Source: Terrabacter aerolatus (lineage in GTDB: Bacteria; Actinomycetota; Actinomycetes; Actinomycetales; Dermatophilaceae). Taken from it: a stretch of DNA of 64,000 nt. Made by a program: the position numbers and the translations under genes. This document shows, piece after piece, positions 44,515 through 52,874 of the stretch. The notes under the pieces are model-generated. The model made no database searches, was not told where the DNA came from, and was given only the letters and a program-made list of their open reading frames with translations. The DNA is taken from assembly GCF_007991735.1 (NCBI RefSeq), contig NZ_BJYX01000010.1, positions 62,001-126,000 on the forward strand. The letters are read 5' to 3'. Position 1 is the stretch's first letter, and the number at the start of each line of letters is the position of its first letter.

Positions 44515-45765
44515 TCAGTCGTCGACGGCGCCGACGACGAGGCTGACGGTGGTGGCGGTGCTGCCCCCGAAGTTGAGCGTGCCGAACCGTCGCGCGCCCT
44601 CGACCTGGTAGTCCCCCGCGGTGCCGCTGACCTGCCGCGCGGCATCGAGGAGCATGCGTATGCCGCTGGCTCCCACCGGGTGCCCGCCACCGATGAGGCC
44701 ACCGCCGGGGTTGATCGGCAGACGGCCGTCCGGTGCGATGGACCCGTCCTCGACGGCCTTCCACGACTCCCCCGGCCCGGTGAGTCCGATGTGGTCGATG
44801 GCGAGGTACTCGGACGGCGTGAAGCAGTCGTGCACCTCGAAGCCGTCGAGGTCCTCGAGCGTGACGTGGGCCCGGTCGAACGCGTCGGTGACGGCCCGAC
44901 GCACGTGGGGCAGGACGTAGAGCTCGTCCCGGTCCCGGTCGAGCTTCTGGCGCAGCCCGAGCCCGACGGTGCGGTGACCCCACCCGTCGATCCGGGCGAC
45001 GGGTCGGCGCCCCGGATGGTCGCGCAGCCACGCGTCGGAGACGAGCACGACGCCTGCGGCGCCGTCGGTGACCTGGCTGCAGTCGTAGCGGCGCAGCCGG
45101 CCCTCGACGACGGGGTTGAGCGCGTCGTCGGTCGCGTCCGGACCGGTGAGGTCGGGGACGTCCCAGGCGCGGGTCTGCGCGTTCGGGTTGCGGCGGGCGT
45201 TGGCGAGGTTGAGCGCGGCGATGGCGCGCAGGTGCGCGTCGTCGAGGCCGTGGCGGCGGTCGTACTCGCCGGCGACGGCGTTGAAGACGTGGGGCCACAT
45301 GAAGCGGGCTCCCTCACCGTCGCGCCCCACCCAGGCCGCGGCGCCGAGGTGTCGAGCCGCCTCGTCGCCGGGCACCGTCTTCTCCAGCTCGACACCGAGC
45401 ACGAGGGCGCAGCCGTAGTGTCCGGCGCGCAGGTCGGCCATGGCCGCGAGCAGCGCCACTCCCCCGGACGCGCAGGCAGCCTCGTGCGCGCTTGCCGGCA
45501 GGCCCCAGAGATCGGGGCGCACGGTGGCCGGCACGGCCCCGAGGTGGGCCTGGCCGGTGAAGAGCTGCCCGAAGGCGTTGCCGACGTGGACGACCTCCAC
45601 CTCCGTCGCCGCGGTGCGACCCGCTTCGAGGGTGCCGTCGACGACCTCGCCGACGAGGTCGGACACGTCGCGACCCTCACGGGTGAGGTTGCGCGCGAAG
45701 TCCGTCTGGAACCCACCGAGCACCCAGACTCCCGTGAGGGAGGTGCTCGGGCTGCCGGCCGTCAT
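44515..45765 (-). CDS. Thiolase-family acetyl-CoA acetyltransferase
   Basis: A 416-residue thiolase-superfamily protein. Nucleophile Cys98 is in EAACASGGVAL. The C-terminal His is in GGGLIGGGHPVGASG. The second-cysteine position GxCxG is replaced by FGTLNFGGSTATT. Such SCP2-type or acetoacetyl-type thiolases without the second Cys often act on unusual acyl-CoAs. It is the first gene of the leftward operon and may encode the C-C cleavage step for the acid activated by the ligase. The 150 bases upstream (45766-45916) hold no gene I can support. Confidence 0.9.
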   Translation of the reverse strand: MTAGSPSTSLTGVWVLGGFQTDFARNLTREGRDVSDLVGEVVDGTLEAGRTAATEVEVVHVGNAFGQLFTGQAHLGAVPATVRPDLWGLPASAHEAACASGGVALLAAMADLRAGHYGCALVLGVELEKTVPGDEAARHLGAAAWVGRDGEGARFMWPHVFNAVAGEYDRRHGLDDAHLRAIAALNLANARRNPNAQTRAWDVPDLTGPDATDDALNPVVEGRLRRYDCSQVTDGAAGVVLVSDAWLRDHPGRRPVARIDGWGHRTVGLGLRQKLDRDRDELYVLPHVRRAVTDAFDRAHVTLEDLDGFEVHDCFTPSEYLAIDHIGLTGPGESWKAVEDGSIAPDGRLPINPGGGLIGGGHPVGASGIRMLLDAARQVSGTAGDYQVEGARRFGTLNFGGSTATTVSLVVGAVDD

Positions 45766-45916
45766 GTCCGCCTCCGCTCCCGACGCCGCCGTCGGTGCCC
45801 AGCTTGCCCTTCACCGGGCACGGTACTACAGCTGACAGAGCCACTCCTGCGAGCGCGGAGGTGTGACGCGACCGTGCTCCTGACGGGGCTGGGGCACGAT
45901 CGTCAGGTCGGGACGC

Positions 45917-46795
45917 TCACGGCCTGAGCACCTCGGTGGCGCCGCTCGAGGCGGCCTCGATCGCGTCGAGCACCGCCGGTGCCGTGGTGTTCTCGGCGAG
46001 CCGGTTCACCTTGCCCTCTCCGTGGTAGTCGCTCGACCCGGTGAGCAGCAGGCCGAGACGTGCGGCCAGCTCCGTGGCGCGAGCGATCTCGGCCGGTCCG
46101 TGGTCGCGGTGGTAGGCCTCCAGCCCCGCCAGACCGGCGTCCCGCATCCGCTCGACGAGCGTGTCGTCCAGCGCGCCGGACCGGGTCCGGGTGAACGGGT
46201 GCGCGATCACCGGCACCCCGCCTGCTGCGCGGACGAGCTCGACGGCCCGGACCGGGTCGGGCGCGTAGTGACCGACGTAGTACGGCGAGTCGTCGCCGAG
46301 CCACGACCGGAACGCCTCGTCGCGGTGCCGGATCGTGCCGTTCGCGATGAGGGCGTCCGCGATGTGCGGTCGACCGGGGGTGGCGCCGGGCCCGACCTGA
46401 GCGAGCACCTCGTCGTAACCCAGGGGTATGCCGTCCGCGGCCATGAGCGCGACCATCCGCTCGAGCCGGGTCGACCGGGAGTCGCGGGCCCGCTCGAGCT
46501 CGTCGGTGAGGGCCGCGTCGTCCGGGTCGGTGAGGTAACCGAGCAGGTGGATCGAGGAGTGGCGCCAGGCGCAGGAGATCTCGATGCCGCGCACCAGGGT
46601 GACGCCGAGGGCGCGCGCGGCCGTCGCCGCCTCGGGCCAGCCGGCGACCGTGTCGTGGTCGGTGATGGCGAGGACGTCGACCCTCGCCTCGGCAGCCGCG
46701 GCGAGCAGCTCGCTGGGCGACTCGGTGCCGTCGCTGACCGCCGAGTGCGCGTGCAGGTCGATGACCGGACCCGCTCCTGCCCCGGTGGCTCCCAC
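45917..46795 (-). CDS. PHP-domain phosphoesterase
   Basis: A 292-residue PHP protein with the metal motifs DLHAHSAVSDG, ITDHDT, EIS, VIAHPF and GSSDYHG, all intact. It is closest to the RNase AM/YciV-like family that hydrolyses 3',5'-nucleoside bisphosphates or trims RNA 5' ends. Start is GTG. The codon in the GGCATAC at 46426 forces a rare ATA isoleucine. Confidence 0.9.
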   Translation of the reverse strand: MGATGAGAGPVIDLHAHSAVSDGTESPSELLAAAAEARVDVLAITDHDTVAGWPEAATAARALGVTLVRGIEISCAWRHSSIHLLGYLTDPDDAALTDELERARDSRSTRLERMVALMAADGIPLGYDEVLAQVGPGATPGRPHIADALIANGTIRHRDEAFRSWLGDDSPYYVGHYAPDPVRAVELVRAAGGVPVIAHPFTRTRSGALDDTLVERMRDAGLAGLEAYHRDHGPAEIARATELAARLGLLLTGSSDYHGEGKVNRLAENTTAPAVLDAIEAASSGATEVLRP

Positions 46796-46840
46796 GCCCC
46801 CACCCTAGGGCCGCCCCGCTCCCGGCCCGCCCCCAACTCC

Positions 46841-46912
46841 GCAACACACCCAGTAGGTCACAACACGCCGGGGTCAGATCGCGGGTGAGGCGGGACCTAC
46901 ACGGTGTGTTGC
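46841..46912. repeat. CAACACACC palindromic element B
   Basis: Outer arms 46841-46859 and 46894-46912 pair over 19 bp with two mismatches. It is about 85 % identical to element C along its 72 bases and in the same orientation. It lies 21 bases beyond the stop of the AbiEi/DUF559 gene. Confidence 0.85.
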
Positions 46913-46933
46913 AGCATGCAACAGTTAGCGGCT

Positions 46934-47887
46934 TCAGGCGGGGCGTGGCGGACGAGCGACGACGAGCGCCTTGGCAGACCGAACCCGCGCGCCGATGAGT
47001 CCGGGGCGCTCCAGCTCGTTCCAGATGACCCGCTCGACGGGGTGCCCCAACCTCCTGATCGCATCCTCACGTCGTTTCTCGAGCCAGAGGACCTCCTCAG
47101 GCCTCGGCGCACCATCCTCGGCATCGCGCTGTCGCGCGTACTTCACCAAGCCGTCGAACTCGAGAACCACTCCGTCCACGAGCAGATCGACCCTCGCCAC
47201 GAAACGGCCCTCCTCGTCACGGAGAACCACTTGGCTCTCTGGCTGCAGGCCCAGGCGTCGAAGCGCGAGGCGGGTCCGAGACTCTCCTACCGACTCACTC
47301 CTACCGTCCATGAGCAGAACGGCTTCCAGTGCCCGGCCGCGTCCTTGGTGCGGGGAAACGGCGGCAACCTCGGTCATCAGATCGTCCAGGGTCACCAGTC
47401 CCCGGTGCAGAGCAGCGTCTCCCGCCACGACGGCGCAGTCCTGGCCCATGGTCAGGGCAGTCCGCACGACGGCGCGAGCAGGTGAGACGCAGACCGCGTC
47501 CGCGGCTCGAACCACCGCGACACCGTCATCGGGGTGGAGCCAGACCGCACCGCGCCGCACACTCTGGACGGTATCGGAGACGAGGTCGATGCGGTCGGCA
47601 TCAACGTTCCAGAGCGGCAGACCCAGCATCCCGATAGCGGCATGGTGGCTCAGGGCGTCACCGGGCCTGGATCTGGCGACTGCGAGGCAACGGAGCCGAT
47701 AGCGCTCGTCCCCGGTTGCCTGCTGCCAGACGGTCGCGCGGACATACGCACCGCGCCGCACCCGAACCAGCTGCCGGGACCGCACCGCTCGGTGTAGATC
47801 CGCCTTGGTGAGCCCGGCGGCCTGGGCCTCGTGTGCGGCGAAAACCCCGCCCTGGGAGCCGGCCAGCGCCTCGATTCGTGGGTCCAT
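46934..47887 (-). CDS. AbiEi-like winged-helix / DUF559 nuclease-fold protein
   Basis: A 317-residue protein. Residues 1-50 are an AbiEi-type antitoxin winged helix (VFAAHEAQAAGLTKADLHRAV, RRGAYV). The middle resembles AbiEi (ALSHHAAIGMLGLPLW). Residues ~220-300 form a DUF559/Vsr-like restriction-endonuclease fold with ARVDLLVDGVVLEFDGLVKY, supplying Asp, Glu-x-Asp and Lys. No AbiEii toxin lies next to it, so it is an orphan, as often seen in actinobacteria. Codon use and GC are lower than in its neighbours (TCG/TTC/CTC mixtures, ACT, TCT). The start MDPRIEALAG is preferred; an upstream ATG adds low-complexity sequence. Two same-orientation palindromic elements flank it. Confidence 0.8.
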   Translation of the reverse strand: MDPRIEALAGSQGGVFAAHEAQAAGLTKADLHRAVRSRQLVRVRRGAYVRATVWQQATGDERYRLRCLAVARSRPGDALSHHAAIGMLGLPLWNVDADRIDLVSDTVQSVRRGAVWLHPDDGVAVVRAADAVCVSPARAVVRTALTMGQDCAVVAGDAALHRGLVTLDDLMTEVAAVSPHQGRGRALEAVLLMDGRSESVGESRTRLALRRLGLQPESQVVLRDEEGRFVARVDLLVDGVVLEFDGLVKYARQRDAEDGAPRPEEVLWLEKRREDAIRRLGHPVERVIWNELERPGLIGARVRSAKALVVARPPRPA

Positions 47888-47979
47888 GTGAGCAGACTCC
47901 GCGGCAAACGAGCAACTGTTCGGGGCAGCAGCAGCACCTGTGGACAGTGCCGCCGCAGGCGCACCGGCTGTGGACGAAC

Positions 47980-48050
47980 GCAACGCACCGAGTAGGTCAC
48001 AACCCGCCGGGGTCCGATCGCGGTGTGTTGTGACCTACTCGGTGTGTTGC
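47980..48050. repeat. CAACACACC palindromic element C
   Basis: Outer arms 47980-48003 and 48027-48050 pair over 24 bp with one wobble. GGTGTGTTG occurs twice in the right half. It ends five bases from the MaoC stop and could terminate that gene. It is a near-copy of element B. Confidence 0.88.
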
Positions 48051-48054
48051 GGGG

Positions 48055-48609
48055 TCAGGAGGGGTGGGACTCGGGCGCCGGCACGTCGCGGCCGGGCCAG
48101 TTCCGGTCCGGCACCGGCACCGGACGACCGGGCTGCTCGCCGCCGCGGGCCTCGAGGTAGTTCTCCTTGGGCACCATGACCTTGCGGCGGAAGATGCACA
48201 CGACCGTGCCGTCCTGCTTGTAACCGATCGTCTCGACGTGCACGACCCCACGGTCGTCCTTCGAGGTCGACTCCCACTTGTCGAGCACGGTCGTCTCTCC
48301 GTAGATCGTGTCGCCGTGGAAGGTCGGCGCGACGTGGCGCAACGACTCGATCTCGAGGTTGGCGATGGCCTTGCCCGAGACGTCCGGCACCGACATGCCG
48401 AGCAGCAGCGAGTAGACGTAGTTGCCGACGACGACGTTCTGCCCGAACTGCGTCGACCCGGCGGCGTAGTGGGTGTCGAGGTGCAGCGGGTGGTGGTTCA
48501 TCGTCAGCAGGCAGAAGAGGTGGTCGTCGTACTCCGTGACCGTCTTGCCGGGCCAGTGCCGGTAGACCGCACCGACCTCGAACTCCTCATAGCTGCGTCC
48601 GAACTGCAT
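48055..48609 (-). CDS. MaoC-family dehydratase
   Basis: A 184-residue hot-dog-fold protein (EFEVGAVYRHWPGKTVTEYDDHLFCLLTMNHHPLHLD), with the Asp/His-containing hydratase segment near residues 28-43 and NVVVGNYVYSLLLGM. It is of the mesaconyl-CoA/(R)-enoyl-CoA hydratase type. It probably hydrates an acyl-CoA; the acyl-CoA dehydrogenase at 53534 could supply its substrate, but the genes are not adjacent. Confidence 0.9.
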   Translation of the reverse strand: MQFGRSYEEFEVGAVYRHWPGKTVTEYDDHLFCLLTMNHHPLHLDTHYAAGSTQFGQNVVVGNYVYSLLLGMSVPDVSGKAIANLEIESLRHVAPTFHGDTIYGETTVLDKWESTSKDDRGVVHVETIGYKQDGTVVCIFRRKVMVPKENYLEARGGEQPGRPVPVPDRNWPGRDVPAPESHPS

Positions 48610-48676
48610 GCCCGCTCCTCGTCGAGAGTGATCACCCGGCCCCGCTGGGACGAGCGGCTACCAGCCTGCCCGAGCC

Positions 48677-48706
48677 CACGGCATACGCCCATGGTCGTAT
48701 GCCGTG
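48677..48706 (-). terminator. Terminator-like hairpin built from two heptamers
   Basis: An 11-bp perfect stem (48677-48687 with 48696-48706) whose arms contain GGCATACG and CGTATGCC, eight bases past the ThrE stop. Probably the thrE terminator. Confidence 0.65.
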
Positions 48707-48713
48707 TGCTTGC

Positions 48714-50285
48714 TCACGATGGCCCCTGACCGACCGTGTCGTCCGCCACGACGGGCAGGTCGCTCGTCTCGGAGAGGACGGGCGCGGTGCTCCCCGTGGC
48801 CGTCGGGTCGGGGTCGGCCGGGAGGGTCGCTCCGGCGGCCGGACGGGGACGCACCCCCTGCTTCTTGGCGACGAGCAGGCTCGCGAAGTAGGTGCCGAGC
48901 GACACGCCGGCGGCGAGGCCGAGGCCGAGGCCGAAGGCCTGCAGGAGCGTCGGGACCCCCACGGCGAACCCGTTGCCGTCGGGGTTGGTCACGAGCTGCG
49001 AGATGCCCTCGTAGGCCATCCGCCCCGGCAGCAGCGGGACGATGGCGGCGGTGGTCACGGCCAGCGGCGAGATCGTGAGGCGGCGCGCGACGAGGCGGGC
49101 GGCGAATCCGATGACGAGGGCGGCCGTCGCCGACGCCGTGACGGCGCCGAGCTGGAGCGTCCGCTCGGCGAGCGCCAGCATGACCCAGCCCGCTCCCCCG
49201 GCCACACCGGCGACGGCGACCGCGGTGCCGGTCGCGTAGGACATGACGGCGAACGCCACGGAGATGATGACGGCGCACACGACCTGGACGACGACGTTGT
49301 CGCTGAGCAACGTCTGCGAGCTGATGGCGATCGGGTAGTCCAGCCGCTTGCCGAGCGAGAGCACGACAGAGATGCCCACCGCGATGCCGAGCGAGAGCAC
49401 GATGACCTCGAACCCGCGCGCCCCGGCCGTGACGTAGTAGCCCTCGAGCGCGTCCTCGGCCGCGCCCACGACCGAGAGGCCCGACAGCAGCAGGACGATC
49501 CCGGACGCCACGACAAGCGAGGGCGACACGTCACCGACGAAGGTGAGGCCCGCCGACTGGGCGACCACGACGAGGGTCGCCACGGCGGTCGGTATCGCGG
49601 CGCCGACGCACTGGGCGAAGAAGGCTGCGACCCCCGCGCCGGTGAGCCACGTCAGGACCCGCCCCACGACCGTCGCGGTGAGGAAGCTGAGCAGGATGAT
49701 GAACGGTCCGGCGCCGACGAGGCCCGCGGCCCCGGCGGCCAGCGCGCCACCCGCGACGGTGACGAGCCAGCGACGGTACGGGTGCGGCGCCGTGATGACC
49801 GAGTCGAACCGGACCCGCGCCTCGTCCACCGGCACCGGGTCCTGGGACAGCTCGACGATGAGGCCGCGCAGGCGCTCGAGGCGCGTGTAGTCCTGCACGC
49901 GGAAGCGGACGATGCGCATGACGGTGATGGGGTCGGCGTTCGGGCCGCGGTGGTAGCTGACGGTGACCGAGGTGTAGGTGACGTCGACGTGCACCGAGCT
50001 GAGGCCGTACGCCTTGGTCAGCGTCAGCACGGTCGCCGTCACGTCGGCCGCGGCGGCGCCGGTGGCGATCATCGCCACCCCCGCGCGCATGGCGAGGTCG
50101 ATGACCGCCTGGGCCGTCACGGAGTCGACGCCGTCGGGCGTCGTCCAGATCGGGATCTCGTCGGTGGGCGGCCCACTCGGTCTCATGGCGCGCCGGGTGC
50201 TCGCCCGCAGCGAGGGCAGGCTCCGGTGGGCGGTGGTCGGCCGGGCGGTTCGGTCGGTGCGGGCCACCCCCAGACCGTATGCCAC
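48714..50285 (-). CDS. thrE: Threonine/serine exporter ThrE family protein
   Basis: A 523-residue ThrE-type exporter. The N-terminal ~180 residues are cytosolic and contain the DUF1212 domain (DLAMRAGVAMIATGAAAADVTATV, YTSVTVSYHRGPNADP). About ten hydrophobic helices follow from residue 180 to 480 (AGAAGLVGAGPFIILLSF, EVIVLSLGIAVGISVVLSL). The C-terminus is disordered and polar. It exports small amino acids from the cytosol. The GTG start lies inside a GGCATAC heptamer (GTGGCATACGG); a start about 40 codons later cannot be excluded. Confidence 0.9.
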   Translation of the reverse strand: MAYGLGVARTDRTARPTTAHRSLPSLRASTRRAMRPSGPPTDEIPIWTTPDGVDSVTAQAVIDLAMRAGVAMIATGAAAADVTATVLTLTKAYGLSSVHVDVTYTSVTVSYHRGPNADPITVMRIVRFRVQDYTRLERLRGLIVELSQDPVPVDEARVRFDSVITAPHPYRRWLVTVAGGALAAGAAGLVGAGPFIILLSFLTATVVGRVLTWLTGAGVAAFFAQCVGAAIPTAVATLVVVAQSAGLTFVGDVSPSLVVASGIVLLLSGLSVVGAAEDALEGYYVTAGARGFEVIVLSLGIAVGISVVLSLGKRLDYPIAISSQTLLSDNVVVQVVCAVIISVAFAVMSYATGTAVAVAGVAGGAGWVMLALAERTLQLGAVTASATAALVIGFAARLVARRLTISPLAVTTAAIVPLLPGRMAYEGISQLVTNPDGNGFAVGVPTLLQAFGLGLGLAAGVSLGTYFASLLVAKKQGVRPRPAAGATLPADPDPTATGSTAPVLSETSDLPVVADDTVGQGPS

Positions 50286-50317
50286 CGGCCGCTGGCCCTC
50301 GGGGGTGGGCGTGACCC

Positions 50318-51160
50318 TCAGCGCAGCGGCACGTCAAGCGCGCGGTAGACCATGAGCGACACGGCGTTGACCGTGTCCCGGCCGTAGGTGAAGCCGTTGG
50401 GGCTGCGCGAGAGGATCGCGAGGGAGTACCACCGGTTGTTGCCGTGGACGTAGCCGAGCGAGTTGACGCGGTACCCGCCCGTCATCGGTCCCCAGCCGTT
50501 CTTGACCGTCGTGTAGACGCTCGTCGGCAGCGGCGGGTCGCACACGCCCCAGCGCTGGGTGGCCGTCACCGTGGACATCAGCTGGCGCGCGTAGGCGCGG
50601 TTGACGACCGTGAGGTAGCCCGTCCCCACGACGACGACGCGCAGGAGCCTGACGAGGTCCCCGGGGACGGTCGTCGAGTAGCCCCACCACGACGAGCCGT
50701 ACGAGCCCGTCTGCACGACGGTCGCGGACATCCCGACGTCCCGAGCCACCCGGAGGATCGAGGCGCTGCCGATCTGGGTGATGAGCGAGTCGGTGGCCGC
50801 GTTGTCGCTGTTGCGGATCATCCGGCCCGCGAGGTCCCTCTGGCTCGTGGTCACGGCCACCCCGCGCTCCTGGCTGCGGCGCAGGAGCGTCACGAGCACC
50901 AGGACCTTGATGGTGCTGAGCGACTCGTTGCGGAAGGTGTTCCAGGTGACCTCCTGACCGGTCTGGTGGTCGTGCAGGAGCAGCCCCAGGGTGCCGACCC
51001 TCGTGCTCAGGTACGAGGAGAGCGCCGACCGCAGCGCGGCCGCGGTGTCGATCCCCGCCGCCGATGCCGTCGCCGCACCGGCGACGGAGGCGGTCGGCAG
51101 CACGAGGGCCGCCGAACCGAGCACGAAGGAGCGCCGGCCCGCCTTGCCTGAGAGATCCAT
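50318..51160 (-). CDS. Exported class A beta-lactamase-like serine hydrolase
   Basis: A 280-residue protein with a probable Tat signal (GRRSFVLGSAALVLPTASVAGAA). The penicillin-binding motifs are SxxK as S82-T-I-K85, SDN at 118-120 and a KTG variant KNGWG near 225. The overall fold is that of class A beta-lactamases/PBPs. The Glu-containing omega loop is not evident, so it may be a peptidoglycan-active enzyme or an inactive homologue rather than a true beta-lactamase. It faces the pepP gene. Confidence 0.85.
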   Translation of the reverse strand: MDLSGKAGRRSFVLGSAALVLPTASVAGAATASAAGIDTAAALRSALSSYLSTRVGTLGLLLHDHQTGQEVTWNTFRNESLSTIKVLVLVTLLRRSQERGVAVTTSQRDLAGRMIRNSDNAATDSLITQIGSASILRVARDVGMSATVVQTGSYGSSWWGYSTTVPGDLVRLLRVVVVGTGYLTVVNRAYARQLMSTVTATQRWGVCDPPLPTSVYTTVKNGWGPMTGGYRVNSLGYVHGNNRWYSLAILSRSPNGFTYGRDTVNAVSLMVYRALDVPLR

Positions 51161-51224
51161 GAGAGGACCGTAGGCGCAATCTGGTTGTGACGGAGGTGCA
51201 ATGGCGTGTCACGATGACGCGGTG

Positions 51225-52766
51225 ATGAGTGAAGAGCAGAACACCTCTCCGAGCCGCAAGCGCCCGACGACCGACGAGTTCCGGGCCTTCGTCGCCAGTG
51301 GGTGGGCACCCCGCAGCACCGAGGTGACCCCTCGGGCCGAGGTCGCCGACCACGCAGCCCGCCGTCGCGAGGCCGTGAGCGCCGCCTTCCCGGGCGAGCG
51401 CCTCGTCGTGCCCGCCGGTGGCCTCAAGGTGCGCAGCAACGACTGCGACTACGTCTTCCGGCCGCACAGCGCCTTCGCCCACCTCACCGGCCTGGGCAGC
51501 GACCGCGAGCCCGACGCCGTGCTCGTCCTCGAGCCGCGCGCGTCGGCCGACGGCGAGGGCAGCGACGGGCACGAGGCCGTGCTCTACTTCCGCCCGCTCG
51601 CCGAGCGCGACACCGAGGAGTTCTTCGGCGACTCGCGCTACGGCGAGTTCTGGGTCGGTGCCCGCCCGACCCTCGCCGACATCGAGTCCGAGCTCGGCCT
51701 GACGGCCCGTCACATCGACGAGTTCGGCGAGGCCGTCGGCAAGGACGCCGGCGAGGTCACCATCCGGGTCGTGCGCGACGCCGACGCCGAGGTCGCGACC
51801 CGCGTCGACAAGGCTCGCGCCGCAGCGGCCGGTTCCGCCGAGTCCGCAGAGGCCGAGACCCGGGTCGACCGCCAGCGTGAGGCCGACGAGCAGCTGGCCG
51901 CCTTCCTCTCGACGCTCCGGTTCGTCAAGGACGAGTGGGAGGTCGAGCAGATGCGCGACGCGGTCGCCGGCACCCACCAGGGCTTCGACGCCGTCATCGC
52001 CGACCTCCCCGAGGCGGTCCGTCGGGGCCGCGGCGAGCGCTGGGTCGAGGGTGTCTTCGGCCTGCACGCGCGCCACCATGGCAACGGGGTCGGCTACGAC
52101 TCGATCTGCGCGAGCGGCGACCACGCCAACACGCTCCACTGGATCAAGAACACCGGCGACGTCAAGGACGGCGACCTGCTCCTCCTCGACGCCGGCGTCG
52201 AGGTCGACTCGCTCTTCACCGCCGACATCACCCGCACGCTGCCCGTGAGCGGCACCTTCAGCGACGCGCAGCGCCGGATCTACGACGCCGTGTATGCCGC
52301 GCAGGAGGCGGGCATCGCCGCCTGCCGGCCGGGCAACAAGTTCAGCGACGTCCACGCCGCCGCCATCCGCGTCATCGCCGAGCACCTGCACGAGTGGGGT
52401 CTGCTCCCCGAGGGCGTCGACGTCGAGGGCACCCTCGACGCCGACCACGGCCAGTACCACCGCCGGTGGATGGTCCACGGCACGAGCCACCACCTCGGCA
52501 TCGACGTCCACGACTGCGCGCTCGCGACCCGCGAGGAGTACTCCGACGCCGAGCTCCGGCCGGGCATGGTCATCACCGTCGAGCCGGGCCTCTACTTCAA
52601 GGCCGACGACGAGCTCGTCCCCTCCGAGCTGCGCGGCAACGGGGTGCGCATCGAGGACGACGTCCTCATCACCGAGGACGGCTGCGAGAACCTCTCGGCC
52701 GCGATGCCCCGCAGCTCCGCCGAGGTGGAGCAGTGGATCACCGGCATCTGGGCCGACCGCGCCTGA
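51225..52766 (+). CDS. pepP: Xaa-Pro aminopeptidase (M24B)
   Basis: A 513-residue M24 metallopeptidase. An N-terminal creatinase-like domain (~1-200) is followed by the pita-bread domain with metal ligands in LLDAGVEVDS (Asp), TADITRTL (Asp), HGTSHHLGIDVHD (His), TVEPGLY (Glu) and GVRIEDDV (Glu). It removes N-terminal residues preceding proline. The ATG at 51225 opens MSEEQNTSPSRK. It ends 34 bases before palindromic element D. Confidence 0.95.
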   Translation: MSEEQNTSPSRKRPTTDEFRAFVASGWAPRSTEVTPRAEVADHAARRREAVSAAFPGERLVVPAGGLKVRSNDCDYVFRPHSAFAHLTGLGSDREPDAVLVLEPRASADGEGSDGHEAVLYFRPLAERDTEEFFGDSRYGEFWVGARPTLADIESELGLTARHIDEFGEAVGKDAGEVTIRVVRDADAEVATRVDKARAAAAGSAESAEAETRVDRQREADEQLAAFLSTLRFVKDEWEVEQMRDAVAGTHQGFDAVIADLPEAVRRGRGERWVEGVFGLHARHHGNGVGYDSICASGDHANTLHWIKNTGDVKDGDLLLLDAGVEVDSLFTADITRTLPVSGTFSDAQRRIYDAVYAAQEAGIAACRPGNKFSDVHAAAIRVIAEHLHEWGLLPEGVDVEGTLDADHGQYHRRWMVHGTSHHLGIDVHDCALATREEYSDAELRPGMVITVEPGLYFKADDELVPSELRGNGVRIEDDVLITEDGCENLSAAMPRSSAEVEQWITGIWADRA

Positions 52767-52800
52767 CCATCCGCGCCCGACCGGCTCAGCTCCGGCCCAG

Positions 52801-52873
52801 CGCAACACACCGAGCAGTCGGCAAACCCCGGCGGTTACAACCGCCGGGGTTTGCCGTTGCTCGGTGTGTTGCG
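52801..52873. repeat. CAACACACC palindromic element D
   Basis: The longest hairpin of the family. Outer arms 52801-52816 and 52858-52873 pair perfectly over 16 bp, then after a two-against-one-base interruption inner arms 52819-52836 and 52839-52856 pair over 18 bp with a two-base loop. It fills the gap between convergent pepP and the stress-protein gene and should act as a bidirectional terminator. Confidence 0.9.
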
Positions 52874-52874
52874 G

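Noticed and set aside
46934-47887. Complete AbiE toxin-antitoxin system
   Set aside because: No AbiEii nucleotidyltransferase gene lies on either side; only the AbiEi-like/nuclease protein is present.
50318-51160. Functional beta-lactamase resistance gene
   Set aside because: SxxK and SDN are present, but KTG is degenerate and no omega-loop Glu motif is clear, so resistance is not claimed.
35505-52873. CRISPR array
   Set aside because: The four palindromes are kilobases apart and not regularly spaced with spacers; no cas genes are present.
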